Of a stretch of DNA of 64,000 bases, positions 16,486 to 26,670 are shown in pieces. Under the pieces are notes generated by a model. The model ran no database searches. It saw nothing but the letters and a program-made list of their open reading frames with translations, and was not told the origin of the DNA. The position numbers were made by a program, and so were the translations under genes. The DNA is from Oscillospiraceae bacterium (GTDB taxonomy: Bacteria; Bacillota; Clostridia; Oscillospirales; CAG-272), in assembly GCA_015063625.1 (NCBI GenBank), contig SVTT01000006.1, positions 1 to 64,000 on the forward strand. The letters are read 5' to 3'. Each line of letters begins with the position of its first letter. Positions within the stretch are counted from its first letter, which is position 1.

Positions 16486-18470
16486 ATTGCGTCCACCTCC
16501 GCCATGATTTGCCGATTCGAGAAGCCCTTAAGATCCATTGCACCGGAGGGGCAAGCTACGGTACAAGCGCCACAGCCCTGGCAGACCGCCTCGTTGACCG
16601 AAGCCACGCGGCGAATGAGGGTCGTACGGTTGGGACCGCGGAATTCCTTGTCGGAATAGGTGATCGCACCGTAGGGGCAGACCTTCTCGCAGGAAGAGCA
16701 TCCGTTGCAGAGCATCTCGTCGGAGTTTGCCACGCAAGGATTGCAGGTAAGCTTATCCTTGGCAAGCAGACCGATGACCTTTGCGGCAGCGGCACTTGCC
16801 TGGGAAACGGTTTCGGGAATATCCTTCGGACCCTGGCACACACCGGAAAGGAAGATGCCGGCGGTGGGGGACTCTACGGGACGCAGCTTGGCGTGCGCCT
16901 CGGTGAAGAAATCGTTGGTATCCATGCTGGCAGTCAGCATGGTGGCGATGGAGCGTGCGCTCTTATCGGGCTCAACGGCGGTTGCAAGCACCACCATATC
17001 GGCATCGATGTGAAGCTGCTCGCCCGAGAGCAGGTCGCTTGCCTGCACCTTGAGCTTGCCGTTCTCCTCAACGACCTTGCCGACCTGACCCTTGATGTAA
17101 TGAACACCGTACTGCTCGACCGCACGGCGATAGAACTCGTCAAAGTTCTTACCGGGGGTACGAACGTCAATGTAGAAGACATAGACCTCGGTGTCGGGAT
17201 ACTTCTCGCGCACCAGCATCGCATGCTTGGCGGTATACATGCAGCAGATCTTGGAGCAGTAGGACTTGCCCTTCTCGTTCTCCACGTCGCAGCGGGAGCC
17301 CACGCACTGCACGAACACCAGGGTGTGGGGATGCGTGCGGTCGGAGGGACGGAGCAGCGTGCCCGCGGTGGGGCCTGCGGCGTTCATCAGACGCTCAAAC
17401 TCAAGCGAGGTCACAACGTCCTGGCAGGTTGCATAGCCGAGCTCGTTGTACTTATCGGGCTTGAGAGGATTGAAGCCGGTTGCCGCAACGATGGCGCCGT
17501 ATTCGCGCTCAACGATGACGTCGGTCTGCTTGTAGTCGATGGCGCCTGCGGTGCAGACCTTGGAGCAGATACCGCACTTGCCGGTCTTCATCATCGTGCA
17601 GTAGTCGGCATCGATGGTTGCCACCTTCGGCACTGCCTGTGCGAAGGGAATGTAAACGGCACGACGGGTATCAAGGTTCATATTGAAGGCATTGGGCACC
17701 TTCTTCTGAGGGCACTTTTCGGTGCAGAGTCCGCAGCCCGTGCACTTGTCCTCATCGACGTAGCGCGCCTTCTTGCGGATGGCAACCTTGAAATTGCCCA
17801 CAAAGCCCTTCACCGATTCGACCTCGCTGTAGGAGAAGATCTTGATCTTCTCGTTCTGTGCCACATCCACCATCTTAGGCGTCAGGATACATGCGGCGCA
17901 GTCCAGCGTCGGGAAGGTCTTGTCGATCTGTGCCATCTTACCGCCGATGGTCGGCTCCTTCTCTACGATATCGACCTCAAAGCCCGCCTCGGCAATGTCA
18001 AGGGCGGTCTGAATGCCTGCGATACCGCCGCCGATGACCAGCGCGCGCTTGGTCACAGGGCTCTCGCCTGCCTTCAAGGGCTTGTTGAGGTGCACCTTGG
18101 CAATGGCGGCACGGCCGAGAATGATTGCCTTTTCGGTTGCCTCCTTCATATCCTTATGGATCCAGGACACCTGCTCACGAATGTTCGCGATCTCAACCAT
18201 ATAGGGGTTCAGACCCTCTTTTTCGGCAGCCTTGCGGAAGGTCGCCTCGTGCATACGGGGCGAGCAGGAGCATACGACGACGCCCGAGAGCTTATGCTCG
18301 CGGATCGCCTCGCGCATGATCATCTGGCCCGACTCGGAGCACATGTACTGATAGTCGGTGGAAAACACGACGCCGGGCTCATGGGAAAGTGCTTCTGCAA
18401 CAGCCTTCACATCAACCGTGGCAGCAATGTTGGTACCGCAGTGACAGATAAATACGCCAATTCTTTGCAT
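16473..18470 (-). CDS. hdrA: Heterodisulfide reductase subunit A (bifurcating flavoprotein core)
   Basis: A 665-residue HdrA. The N-terminal segment has FICHCGTNI and CSCSPRMHE. The FAD fold is VIGGGIAGIQTALDIAEAGF, followed by the typical LDCAACILTPKMVDV. An inserted ferredoxin-like region has CTGCGLCTEKCPQK and CGICSKVCTAGAID. The C-terminus carries CNGCSSCEKVCPYG and CQGCGACTVACPSG. HdrA is where flavin-based electron bifurcation happens in characterised complexes, splitting electrons between ferredoxin and a high-potential acceptor. No selenocysteine is needed. The start has GGGAGGGGAAAAC upstream. Confidence 0.92.
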   Translation of the reverse strand: MQRIGVFICHCGTNIAATVDVKAVAEALSHEPGVVFSTDYQYMCSESGQMIMREAIREHKLSGVVVCSCSPRMHEATFRKAAEKEGLNPYMVEIANIREQVSWIHKDMKEATEKAIILGRAAIAKVHLNKPLKAGESPVTKRALVIGGGIAGIQTALDIAEAGFEVDIVEKEPTIGGKMAQIDKTFPTLDCAACILTPKMVDVAQNEKIKIFSYSEVESVKGFVGNFKVAIRKKARYVDEDKCTGCGLCTEKCPQKKVPNAFNMNLDTRRAVYIPFAQAVPKVATIDADYCTMMKTGKCGICSKVCTAGAIDYKQTDVIVEREYGAIVAATGFNPLKPDKYNELGYATCQDVVTSLEFERLMNAAGPTAGTLLRPSDRTHPHTLVFVQCVGSRCDVENEKGKSYCSKICCMYTAKHAMLVREKYPDTEVYVFYIDVRTPGKNFDEFYRRAVEQYGVHYIKGQVGKVVEENGKLKVQASDLLSGEQLHIDADMVVLATAVEPDKSARSIATMLTASMDTNDFFTEAHAKLRPVESPTAGIFLSGVCQGPKDIPETVSQASAAAAKVIGLLAKDKLTCNPCVANSDEMLCNGCSSCEKVCPYGAITYSDKEFRGPNRTTLIRRVASVNEAVCQGCGACTVACPSGAMDLKGFSNRQIMAEVDAICKM

Positions 18471-18485
18471 TTCGTTTTCCCCTCC

Positions 18486-18881
18486 TTACTTGCTGTATTT
18501 GCGGAATGCGCTGGTAATTGCCTGCTGAGGCAGATCCTCGTCAAGCAACGTGGGAATGGCTTCGGGCTTGAGGTGGTTCTTGCCCTGCTGACGGATGACC
18601 GAAAGACGGACAGCCTCGATCAGCTTGGCAGGCTCGACCTGACGGGGGCAACGCTCCATGCAGGCAAAGCAGGAAAGGCAACGCCAGATGGAGGGAGATG
18701 CGGTCAGCTTGTCGATCTGACCCTTCTCTACCATGTAGACGAACTGATGGGGATGATACTCCATCTCGTCAAAGGCAGGGCAGGTCGCGGTGCATTTACC
18801 GCAGCGCATGCACTTGCGCACATCAACGCCGGAGGAGCGAAGGATCTGCTCCACCACGGCTTCATTCTTATGGGTACTCAC
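18486..18881 (-). CDS. hdrC: Heterodisulfide reductase subunit C
   Basis: A 131-residue Fe-S relay subunit with two 4Fe-4S motifs, CMRCGKCTATCPAF and CLSCFACMERCPRQ. It connects HdrA to HdrB in the Hdr family. It starts 10 nt after the hdrB stop and ends 15 nt before hdrA, in the conserved B-C-A order. Confidence 0.9.
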   Translation of the reverse strand: MSTHKNEAVVEQILRSSGVDVRKCMRCGKCTATCPAFDEMEYHPHQFVYMVEKGQIDKLTASPSIWRCLSCFACMERCPRQVEPAKLIEAVRLSVIRQQGKNHLKPEAIPTLLDEDLPQQAITSAFRKYSK

Positions 18882-18891
18882 GGGCGCCTCC

Positions 18892-19674
18892 TTATTTCAC
18901 GCCGAGCGCTTCTGCAAGCAGCTCGGTAAAGTAAACAACGGGAAGGTCATCATGACCGCCGTTCTTTTTGAGGTTATAAAGGCAAAGCGGGCACGCGGTG
19001 ACGACGGTATCCGCACCCTTGGCGGCGGCGCTGTCAAGCACCGAGGTGCTGCGCTTCTTTGCCTCACCGGGATTCTCAAGGGTGACGTAGCCGCCGCAGC
19101 ACTCGTTGCGCATGCCGTAGATCACGGGCTCTGCACCGATGGCGCGGATAAAGTCCTCAAGAATGGTGGGGTTCTCGGGGTCGTCCATGCTCATGACCTT
19201 GGAGGGACGAAGCAGAAGGCAGCCGTAGTAGGCAGCGATCTTGCGACCCTTGAGAGGATTGACCACCTTTTTCTTCAGCTCGTCAAAGCCCACGCGATCG
19301 CGCAGGACCTCAAGGAAGTGAAGCACGGCGGTCTCGCCCGCATAAGGAACCTCGGGCTTGATGTAGTTGTTGACGCGAAGGGCGATGTCCTCATCGGTCT
19401 TCATGTCGTTGTTGACCTGCTTGATCACATTGTGGCAAGCAGAGCAGAGCGTGACAAGGTCGTTGCCGAGATCACGCGCGTTCATCAGTGCACGCACTGC
19501 CGAAAGCTTGGTTGCGATCTCGTCCTTTGCCATGGGGTAGACAGCGCCGCAGCACTGCCACTCGGGCAGCTCTTCCAGCGTGAAGCCGAGCGCTTCTGCC
19601 GAGGCACGCGCATAGGCATCCAGATCCTTTGCCTTGGTTCTGAGCGTACAGCCGGGATAATAACTGAATTTCAT
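18892..19674 (-). CDS. hdrB: Heterodisulfide reductase subunit B
   Basis: A 260-residue HdrB with two complete CCG domains. The first has YYPGC, WQCCGAVYPM and CSACHN. The second has YYGCLLLRPSK, NECCGGYVTL and CPLCLYN. In the methanogen enzyme these hold two non-cubane 4Fe-4S clusters that cleave the CoM-S-S-CoB disulfide. All Cys are kept, so the subunit should be catalytically competent. Bacteria lack CoM/CoB, so the acceptor here is unknown: a protein disulfide, or direct electron delivery to the fumarate-reductase-like pair, are options. SD AAGGG precedes the ATG. I see no clear promoter directly upstream. Confidence 0.88.
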   Translation of the reverse strand: MKFSYYPGCTLRTKAKDLDAYARASAEALGFTLEELPEWQCCGAVYPMAKDEIATKLSAVRALMNARDLGNDLVTLCSACHNVIKQVNNDMKTDEDIALRVNNYIKPEVPYAGETAVLHFLEVLRDRVGFDELKKKVVNPLKGRKIAAYYGCLLLRPSKVMSMDDPENPTILEDFIRAIGAEPVIYGMRNECCGGYVTLENPGEAKKRSTSVLDSAAAKGADTVVTACPLCLYNLKKNGGHDDLPVVYFTELLAEALGVK

Positions 19675-19898
19675 GTACTTTTTCCCTTCTTAAGAATTTG
19701 GTTGGCGAAGGTATTGCTTCGGCGCCCCGCCCTGCCAAGGTGGGGTGCCGTCCTATTTTGACGACTCAAAAAGTCGGTCGAAATCAACGCTTTGAAAGCA
19801 TGGGCCGCGGCTCCTGCAGTGCCGAGCAGCTTCGCGGCATCGCACAGCTTTTGCAACACCGCGCAGCTTTGCGGCATCGCACAGCTTTTGCGGCTTCA
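19675..19898. other. Non-coding stretch upstream of hdrB
   Basis: No gene is supported. It holds two imperfect copies of a short word (AGCTTYGCGGCATCGCACAG, about 19828-19885), and no recognisable -35/-10 pair for hdrB. Read-through from fumC is therefore plausible. Confidence 0.4.
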
Positions 19899-20310
19899 CG
19901 CGGTGGATCCCCGGATGCAGAAGACGTGATCCCGCAAGGCGTGGCGTATTTCATACGCCGCCGAGCGACGGGCGCGCCCCTGCGCCAAAGACAGCCGCGA
20001 TCGCGCGGTGGATTCGGATGCAGAAGACGTGATCCCGCAAGGCGTGGCGCATTTCATACGCCGCCGAGCGACGAGCGCGCCCCTGCGCCAAAGACAGCCG
20101 CGATCGCGCGGTGGATTCGGATGCAGAAGCCGTGATCCCGCAAGGCGTGGCGTATTTCATACGCCGCCGAGCGACGAGCGCGCCCCTGCGCCAAAGACAG
20201 CCGCGATCGCGCGGTGGATTCGGATGCAGAAGACGTGATCCCGCAAGGCGTGGCGTATTTCATACGCCGCCGAGCGACGAGCGCGCCTTCTGCGCCAAAG
20301 GCACCCGCGA

Positions 20311-20311
<1 letters not shown>
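19899..20311. repeat. Four tandem copies of a ~103-bp repeat between hdrB and fumC
   Basis: Copies begin at about 19899, 20004, 20107 and 20210 and differ by only a few bases; the last runs into the fumC stop codon. Each contains the hairpin GGCGTAT-TTC-ATACGCC and the palindrome CGCGATCGCG. Reading frames are open on both strands, but none has a start with a ribosome binding site, so I treat the block as non-coding. Confidence 0.9.
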
Positions 20312-21687
<1,376 letters not shown>

Positions 21688-21777
21688 GTTTTTCCTCCTG
21701 ATAATTGTCTGAAAATGCCCTTACGCACGAGAGCGCAAGGCGGGCGCGCGAGGGCACGCCGCAAAATTTCATTATAT

Positions 21778-21806
21778 ATTATAGCACATCGATTCCGCAC
21801 CGTCAA
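21778..21806 (-). promoter_or_regulatory. Promoter of fumC (possibly of the whole fumarate operon)
   Basis: Minus strand TTGACG (21806-21801) and TATAAT (21783-21778) with a 17-bp spacer, about 90 nt upstream of fumC. As no promoter is evident before hdrB, it may drive the entire fumC-hdr-flx-frd run. Confidence 0.65.
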
Positions 21807-21913
21807 GGGGAGGCATCCCATTTTTCGACAGTTTCTTTTTGGTTTTTTCACCAAACTTTCACGTACCGTTTCCTCTTTTTTGCATAGGATATGTGAAAAA
21901 ATCGCCTGCACGC

Positions 21914-21942
21914 TTGCAAATCGGCACGCCTTGTGGTATACT
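21914..21942 (+). promoter_or_regulatory. Promoter of sufC-sufBD
   Basis: TTGCAA (21914-21919) and TATACT (21937-21942) have a 17-bp spacer and lie 32 nt before sufC, divergent from the fumC promoter. Confidence 0.6.
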
Positions 21943-21974
21943 ATTCGCGATCACACATTTTTCAAGGAGTTTCT

Positions 21975-22712
21975 ATGCTCGAACTGCAACACGTCAGCTT
22001 TTCCGCACCGAGCGAGGCGGGCGGAAAAACCGAGATTCTCAAGGATATCAATTTGAAGATCGACGAGCGCTTTGTAGCGATCACAGGCCCCAACGGCAGC
22101 GGAAAATCCACCCTTGCCAAGATCATTGCAGGCATCATGACCCCCACCTCGGGCAAGGTCATCCTCGACGGCGAGGACATCACCGCCCTTTCCATCACCG
22201 AGCGCGCAAGAAGGGGCATCAGCTTTGCCTTCCAGCAGCCCGTGCGCTTCAAGGGACTCACCGTCAAGGACCTCATCTCGCTCGCCGCAGGAGAAAAGCT
22301 TTCGGTGGCAGCGGCGTGCCAGTACCTCTCCGAGGTCGGTCTTTGCGCCAAGGAATATATCAACCGTGAGATCAACGCCTCTCTTTCAGGCGGCGAGCTC
22401 AAGCGCATCGAGATCGCGGAGATCCTTGCAAGGGGCACCAAGCTCTCGATCTTTGACGAGCCCGAGGCAGGCATTGACCTGTGGAGCTTTGGCAATCTGA
22501 TCAAGGTGTTTGAAAAAATGTACGAGCGCACCAAGGGCAGCATCCTCATCATCTCGCACCAGGAGCGCATTCTCGATATCGCCGACAAGGTCATCATGAT
22601 CGCTGACGGCGTCGTTGCCGCCGAGGGCGCCAAGGCAGACGTGCTCCCCATGCTGCTCGGCTCGATGAGCGGCTGCCGCTTTACGGAGGTGAACGACCAT
22701 GCCCGAACTTGA
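21975..22712 (+). CDS. sufC: SufC-type Fe-S assembly ATPase (SUF-like minimal system)
   Basis: A 245-residue ABC ATPase. Walker A ITGPNGSGKSTLAK, Q-loop SFAFQQP, signature LSGGELKRIEIAE and Walker B LSIFDEPEAGIDL are all present. The Asp-Glu-Pro-Glu form of Walker B is usual for SufC. The ATG at 21975 fits AAGGAG with 6-nt spacing. It overlaps the next gene by 14 nt. A lone C plus B/D pair without SufS, SufU or a second SufB/D matches the minimal SmsC-SmsB arrangement found in anaerobes. Confidence 0.88.
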   Translation: MLELQHVSFSAPSEAGGKTEILKDINLKIDERFVAITGPNGSGKSTLAKIIAGIMTPTSGKVILDGEDITALSITERARRGISFAFQQPVRFKGLTVKDLISLAAGEKLSVAAACQYLSEVGLCAKEYINREINASLSGGELKRIEIAEILARGTKLSIFDEPEAGIDLWSFGNLIKVFEKMYERTKGSILIISHQERILDIADKVIMIADGVVAAEGAKADVLPMLLGSMSGCRFTEVNDHART

Positions 22713-23625
22713 CAGCATCAAGCAAAATCTGCTCTCCGCCGTCGCCGACATCCACGAGGTGCCCGCAGGCGCATATTCGCTCCGTGTAGACGGTAAAATG
22801 CACGGAAGCCGTTCCTCCGAGAACATTGAGATCGTTGCCAAAAAGGACAAGCCCGGCATTGACATCTACATCAAGCCCGGCACGAAAAAGGAGAGCCTGC
22901 ACATTCCCGTGCTGCTTGCCCAATCGGGGCTGAAGGAGCTTGTTTACAACGATTTTCACATCGGCGCCGACTGCGATGTGACCATCGTCGCGGGCTGCGG
23001 CATCCACAACGGAGGCGGTGCCGACAGTGAGCACAGCGGCATCCACGCCTTTTATGTCGGAGAAAATGCCAAGGTCAGATATATCGAAAAGCATTACGGC
23101 GAAGGGGACGGCGGGGGCAAGAACGTCATGAATCCCACCACCGTCGTGGAGCTTTCCGAGAACGCCGAAATGGAGATGGAGACCGCCCAGATCAAGGGTG
23201 TGGATTCCACCGACCGCAAAACCACCGCAAGGCTTGCCGCCGGCGCAACGCTGACCGTTCACGAAAAGCTGATGACGCACGGCAAGCAATACGCAAAAAC
23301 GCTGTTTGAGATCGACCTTTCGGGCGAGGACTGCGGTGCGCACATCGTGTCGCGCTCGGTCGCGAAGGACGAATCCTCCCAGCTCTTTGTTTCGCGCGTG
23401 AACGGCAACGCCCGCTGCTCGGGTCACACCGAATGCGATGCCATCATTATGGACAGTGCCTCGGTCAGCGCAGTCCCCGAGATCGCGGCAAACCACCCCG
23501 AGGCATCACTCATTCACGAGGCGGCGATCGGCAAGATCGCGGGCGAACAGCTTGTAAAGCTGATGACACTCGGACTCAGTGAGAAGGAGGCCGAGGAGCA
23601 CATCATCGGCGGATTTTTAAAGTAA
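22699..23625 (+). CDS. SufB/SufD-family Fe-S scaffold (minimal form)
   Basis: A 308-residue SufB/D beta-helix protein, shorter than SufB (~465). The core runs from about HIGADCDVTIVAGCGIHNGG to the C-terminus. The C-terminal block SVSAVPEIAANHPEASLIHE is the conserved family signature, with the Glu/His residues proposed to bind iron. Cys residues in GEDCGAH, ARCSGHTECD and AGCGIHNG are candidates for cluster assembly. It would work with the overlapping SufC-type ATPase, and is a plausible cluster supplier for the very Fe-S-rich Hdr/Flx/Frd genes next door. Confidence 0.85.
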   Translation: MPELDSIKQNLLSAVADIHEVPAGAYSLRVDGKMHGSRSSENIEIVAKKDKPGIDIYIKPGTKKESLHIPVLLAQSGLKELVYNDFHIGADCDVTIVAGCGIHNGGGADSEHSGIHAFYVGENAKVRYIEKHYGEGDGGGKNVMNPTTVVELSENAEMEMETAQIKGVDSTDRKTTARLAAGATLTVHEKLMTHGKQYAKTLFEIDLSGEDCGAHIVSRSVAKDESSQLFVSRVNGNARCSGHTECDAIIMDSASVSAVPEIAANHPEASLIHEAAIGKIAGEQLVKLMTLGLSEKEAEEHIIGGFLK

Positions 23626-23669
23626 ATTGAAGGCGGGCGGTATCACCGCCCGTTTTCGCACCATTGGGG

Positions 23670-23775
23670 CAAGAGAGCGAATCAAGCACGCAAGCGGGTG
23701 CATTTTACGGGCGTTTTTGTCCCTGAGGAACAAGAGAGCGAGCCAAGCACGCAAGCGGGTGCATTTTACGGGCGC
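23670..23775. repeat. Two direct copies of a ~44-bp word before mutY
   Basis: The word beginning CAAGAGAGCGA and ending GGTGCATTTTACGGGCG occurs at about 23670-23713 and 23731-23775 with two mismatches. A related string (TGCATTTTGCGGGC followed by CCCCTGCTCTCTTTGTAA) recurs at about 56043-56082. It is non-coding. Confidence 0.7.
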
Positions 23776-23820
23776 ATTTGCCCCTGCTCTCTTTGTAAAG
23801 TGATGGAAAGGAGGCACAGG

Positions 23821-24867
23821 ATGCCACATCTGCCCGATCTCACGCCGCTGCTTTCATGGTACGCCGCGCACAAGCGCGACCTGCCCTGGCGGGCGACCAA
23901 GGACCCTTATCGCATCTGGATCTCCGAGATCATGCTGCAGCAAACCCGTGTCGAGGCGGTGATCCCCTATTACCACCGGTTTCTTGCGGCGCTGCCCGAC
24001 ATCGGCTCGCTTGCCCGCGTTGAGGAAACCGAGCTTTTAAAGCTGTGGGAGGGGCTTGGCTATTACAGCCGCGCCCGCAATTTACAGCGCGCGGCAAGAC
24101 AGATCATGGCAGAGCACGGCGGCACCTTTCCGCGAAGCTACGAGGAGATCCGCGCCCTGCCCGGCATTGGCGACTACACCGCAGGCGCGATCGCCGCATT
24201 CGCATTTGGGCTTCCCTGCCCCGCTGTTGACGGGAATGTTCTTCGCGTGATATCACGGCTATCTTGCTACGAAAAGAACATCCTTGACTCCTCGTCGAAA
24301 AAGGAGTTGACAGAGGCGGTACGAAGCACAATTCCAAGAGATGCGGCAGGAGATTTCGGGCAGTCGCTGATCGAGCTTGGTGCCACGGTCTGCGTGCCGA
24401 ACGGTGCCCCGCACTGCGACCGATGCCCACTTGCCAACGTCTGCGCCGCAAGGCGTGAGGGGCGTACGCGCGAGCTCCCCGTGCGCATCAAAAGGGGCTC
24501 TCGGAGGAAGGAGGAGCGCACGGTGCTGATCCTGCGCATCGGCGACCGCGTGGCACTCCGACAGCGCCCTCGCTCGGGTCTGCTGGCAGGGCTCTTTGAG
24601 CCCTTGACGCTCCCCCGACTGCTTGACGCAAACGAGGTCGGCGAGGAGATCTCCGCGCTCGGTCTTACCCCCTTGCACATCACGCCGTTAGGCGAGGCAA
24701 AGCATATTTTTACCCACATCGAGTGGCAGATGACGGGCTACGAGGTCATTTTGGACGATGCCTGCGAGCGCCGCCTGCCCGAGGGTCTTCTTCTTGCCGA
24801 GCGCGACGAGATCGACCGCCTTTTCCCCCTTCCCTCGGCTTACCGTGCTTACCGTGCATTTATGTAA
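23821..24867 (+). CDS. mutY: A/G-specific adenine glycosylase
   Basis: A 348-residue MutY that removes adenine mispaired with 8-oxoguanine. The N-terminal region has LPWRATKDPYRIWISEIMLQ. The helix-hairpin-helix segment is ALPGIGDYTAGAI, followed by the catalytic-Asp region AVDGNVLRV. The 4Fe-4S loop reads CVPNGAPHCDRCPLANVC. The C-terminal NUDIX-like recognition domain is present. The ATG at 23821 has AAAGGAGG upstream. The last codons overlap the reading frame of a broken AraC-family fragment, suggesting a rearrangement next to its 3' end. Confidence 0.94.
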   Translation: MPHLPDLTPLLSWYAAHKRDLPWRATKDPYRIWISEIMLQQTRVEAVIPYYHRFLAALPDIGSLARVEETELLKLWEGLGYYSRARNLQRAARQIMAEHGGTFPRSYEEIRALPGIGDYTAGAIAAFAFGLPCPAVDGNVLRVISRLSCYEKNILDSSSKKELTEAVRSTIPRDAAGDFGQSLIELGATVCVPNGAPHCDRCPLANVCAARREGRTRELPVRIKRGSRRKEERTVLILRIGDRVALRQRPRSGLLAGLFEPLTLPRLLDANEVGEEISALGLTPLHITPLGEAKHIFTHIEWQMTGYEVILDDACERRLPEGLLLAERDEIDRLFPLPSAYRAYRAFM

Positions 24868-25177
24868 ATATACAGATCCACATTTCCGAGGCGATGACCT
24901 CAAAGCTGCTTTGCGATCGATTTTACATTTCTCGCTCCAAGCTGTATCGGGTTTCCATAGAGGATTTCGGCATGGGGATCATGGAGTATATACGAAACGA
25001 GCGACTGATGCTTGCCCAAAAGAAATTAAGGGATACCGCCTCGCCCATCGCACAGATCGCAGCGGAGATCGGCATGCCTGACACCAATTACTTTATCAGG
25101 ATCTTCAGAAAAAAACATGCCTTACGCCGAGCAAGTACCGCAAAAGCATTCAGGGCGTCTCTGTCGGGAAGCCTTGA
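24862..25177 (+). pseudogene. AraC-family regulator remnant (C-terminal HTH only, frameshifted)
   Basis: Starting within the mutY 3' end in another frame, the translation reads as an AraC double helix-turn-helix domain: FYISRSKLYRVS, FGMGIMEYIRNERLMLA, IAQIAAEIGMPDTNYFIRIF. The ligand-binding N-terminal domain is absent. At about 25109-25115 a run of seven A bases shifts the frame; with one more A the protein would continue as TPSKYRKSIQG, the classic AraC ending, and stop at 25175-25177. This is a truncated and frameshifted remnant and no start codon is credible. A sequencing error in the A run cannot be excluded, but the truncation stands regardless. Confidence 0.8.
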
Positions 25178-25294
25178 CTCCGATGCAAGCAACCGCGAAA
25201 ACAACCGACACCAAGGTGTATTCCCGACGGCTTTCAGTGATATGCGGACTTCGAAAGCGAGATATTTTTGCTCTGCAAAAACGAGTAAAGCATC

Positions 25295-25323
25295 TTGACT
25301 TTCGCAAGGATAAGGGATAAAAT
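25295..25323 (+). promoter_or_regulatory. Promoter of the beta-lactamase-fold hydrolase
   Basis: TTGACT (25295-25300) and TAAAAT (25318-25323) with a 17-bp spacer, 34 nt before the start codon. Confidence 0.65.
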
Positions 25324-25357
25324 ATAGTCATTAGACTGTTAAAAAAGGAGCTCTGCC

Positions 25358-26497
25358 GTGAATTTTAAGAACCTGGATCAATTTATAAAGCAGCTGCCGG
25401 AGCTGGGTGTTCCCGCTTGTGAGCTGGCAGTGACATACGAGGGTAACACCGTTTATCACGAGACGGTCGGATACGCCAACGTGGCCGAGCAGCGCCCGGC
25501 ATCCAAAAATGACCTGCGTTGGCTCTTTTCCTGTACCAAGGTCATGACCTGTATTGCCGCCATGCGCCTTGTGGAGGAGGGAAAACTGTCAATTTCCGAC
25601 CCCGTTTCCCGCTATCTGCCCGAATATGCCCATTTAAAGGTCAAAAACAAAGAAACGGGCGAGGTGACCGAGGCAAGGGAGACCATGACGGTCGCTCACC
25701 TGTTCGGCATGATGGGCGGTATGGATTATGACCTGAAAGCGCCCGCCGTCCTCGCCGCCGTTGCCAAGGGCGGCAGCACGCGTGAGATCGTCGCCGCCAT
25801 GGCGGAAAAGCCCCTGCACTTTGAGCCGGGTACAAGCTTCCTTTACAGCCTTTGCCACGATGTGCTGGCAGCAGTTGTGGAGGTGGCGTCGGGCATGACC
25901 TTTGGGGAATATCTTGACAAGATCATTTTCAAGCCCTTAGGGCTTACCGATATTGGCTTTTTCCCTACTGCGGAGCAGGAAAAGCGCTTTGCGGAAATGT
26001 ATAAGTACGATAATATTAAGCGGGAGCTGACGCTTTACTCCGGCAAAAACGAGTATTGCCTCGCACCGGGCTATGAAAGCGGCGGCGCGGGTCTTTTCTC
26101 CACTGTTACGGCATACAGCAAGTTCCTTGCTACCCTGGCAAACGGCAAAAGCCCGGAGGGCTACGTGCTTTTGAAGCCCGAGACCATTCGCATGATCAGC
26201 GAGACCGACTTGATGACGCCCGGTGGGCGCGACGGCCTGCACAATTCCTGGCCTTCCCGCTTCTTTGGGTATAGCTGGGGACTTTGCGGTCGCGTGCATC
26301 TTGACCCCATTTCCTCCCTTTCCTTGGCACCCAAGGGAGAATTCGGCTGGGATGGCGCGGCGTGCTCTTACTGCCTGATCGACCCCCAAAATCGTCTGTC
26401 CGTCATGCTGGGATTGAACGTGCGGCAATATACCTATGGCTATCATATGCTGCATCCCCACATACGCAATCTGGTCTATGGGGCTGTCAAGGCATAA
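25358..26497 (+). CDS. Serine hydrolase of the beta-lactamase (class C/EstB) fold
   Basis: A 379-residue protein of the Beta-lactamase Pfam family. The nucleophile motif SxxK is SCTKV at about residue 58. The second motif position reads YSLCHD instead of YxN, and the third motif region is FGWDGAAC in place of KTG/HxG. There is no signal peptide, so it is probably a cytoplasmic esterase or peptidase rather than a true beta-lactamase. AAGGAG precedes the ATG. It has its own promoter and a terminator downstream. The substrate is unknown. Confidence 0.85.
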   Translation: MNFKNLDQFIKQLPELGVPACELAVTYEGNTVYHETVGYANVAEQRPASKNDLRWLFSCTKVMTCIAAMRLVEEGKLSISDPVSRYLPEYAHLKVKNKETGEVTEARETMTVAHLFGMMGGMDYDLKAPAVLAAVAKGGSTREIVAAMAEKPLHFEPGTSFLYSLCHDVLAAVVEVASGMTFGEYLDKIIFKPLGLTDIGFFPTAEQEKRFAEMYKYDNIKRELTLYSGKNEYCLAPGYESGGAGLFSTVTAYSKFLATLANGKSPEGYVLLKPETIRMISETDLMTPGGRDGLHNSWPSRFFGYSWGLCGRVHLDPISSLSLAPKGEFGWDGAACSYCLIDPQNRLSVMLGLNVRQYTYGYHMLHPHIRNLVYGAVKA

Positions 26498-26550
26498 ATG
26501 ACACCAATGGGGCGCCTTCCATAAAGCAGGTTTTGACCCGCCGAAAAAGC

Positions 26551-26585
26551 AAAAGGAGTACGAGCAAAATGCTCGTACTCCTTTT
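26551..26585 (+). terminator. Terminator of the serine hydrolase gene
   Basis: A stem pairs AAAGGAGTACGAGC with GCTCGTACTCCTTT and is flanked by A and T tracts, so it could act on both strands. Confidence 0.85.
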
Positions 26586-26670
26586 CACATCCCTTGCCCT
26601 GCAAGGTATCGTGTGTTACACCTTTTGGCGACAAAAGAGCGAGTCGGACACGCCCGAAAGCCCTGATTCC

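Noticed and set aside
9080-19761. Long plus-strand frames opposite the hdr/flx/frd genes (e.g. 10774-12519, 16509-18929)
   Set aside because: Antisense shadows of genes with clear Fe-S and FAD motifs; the translations have no family resemblance.
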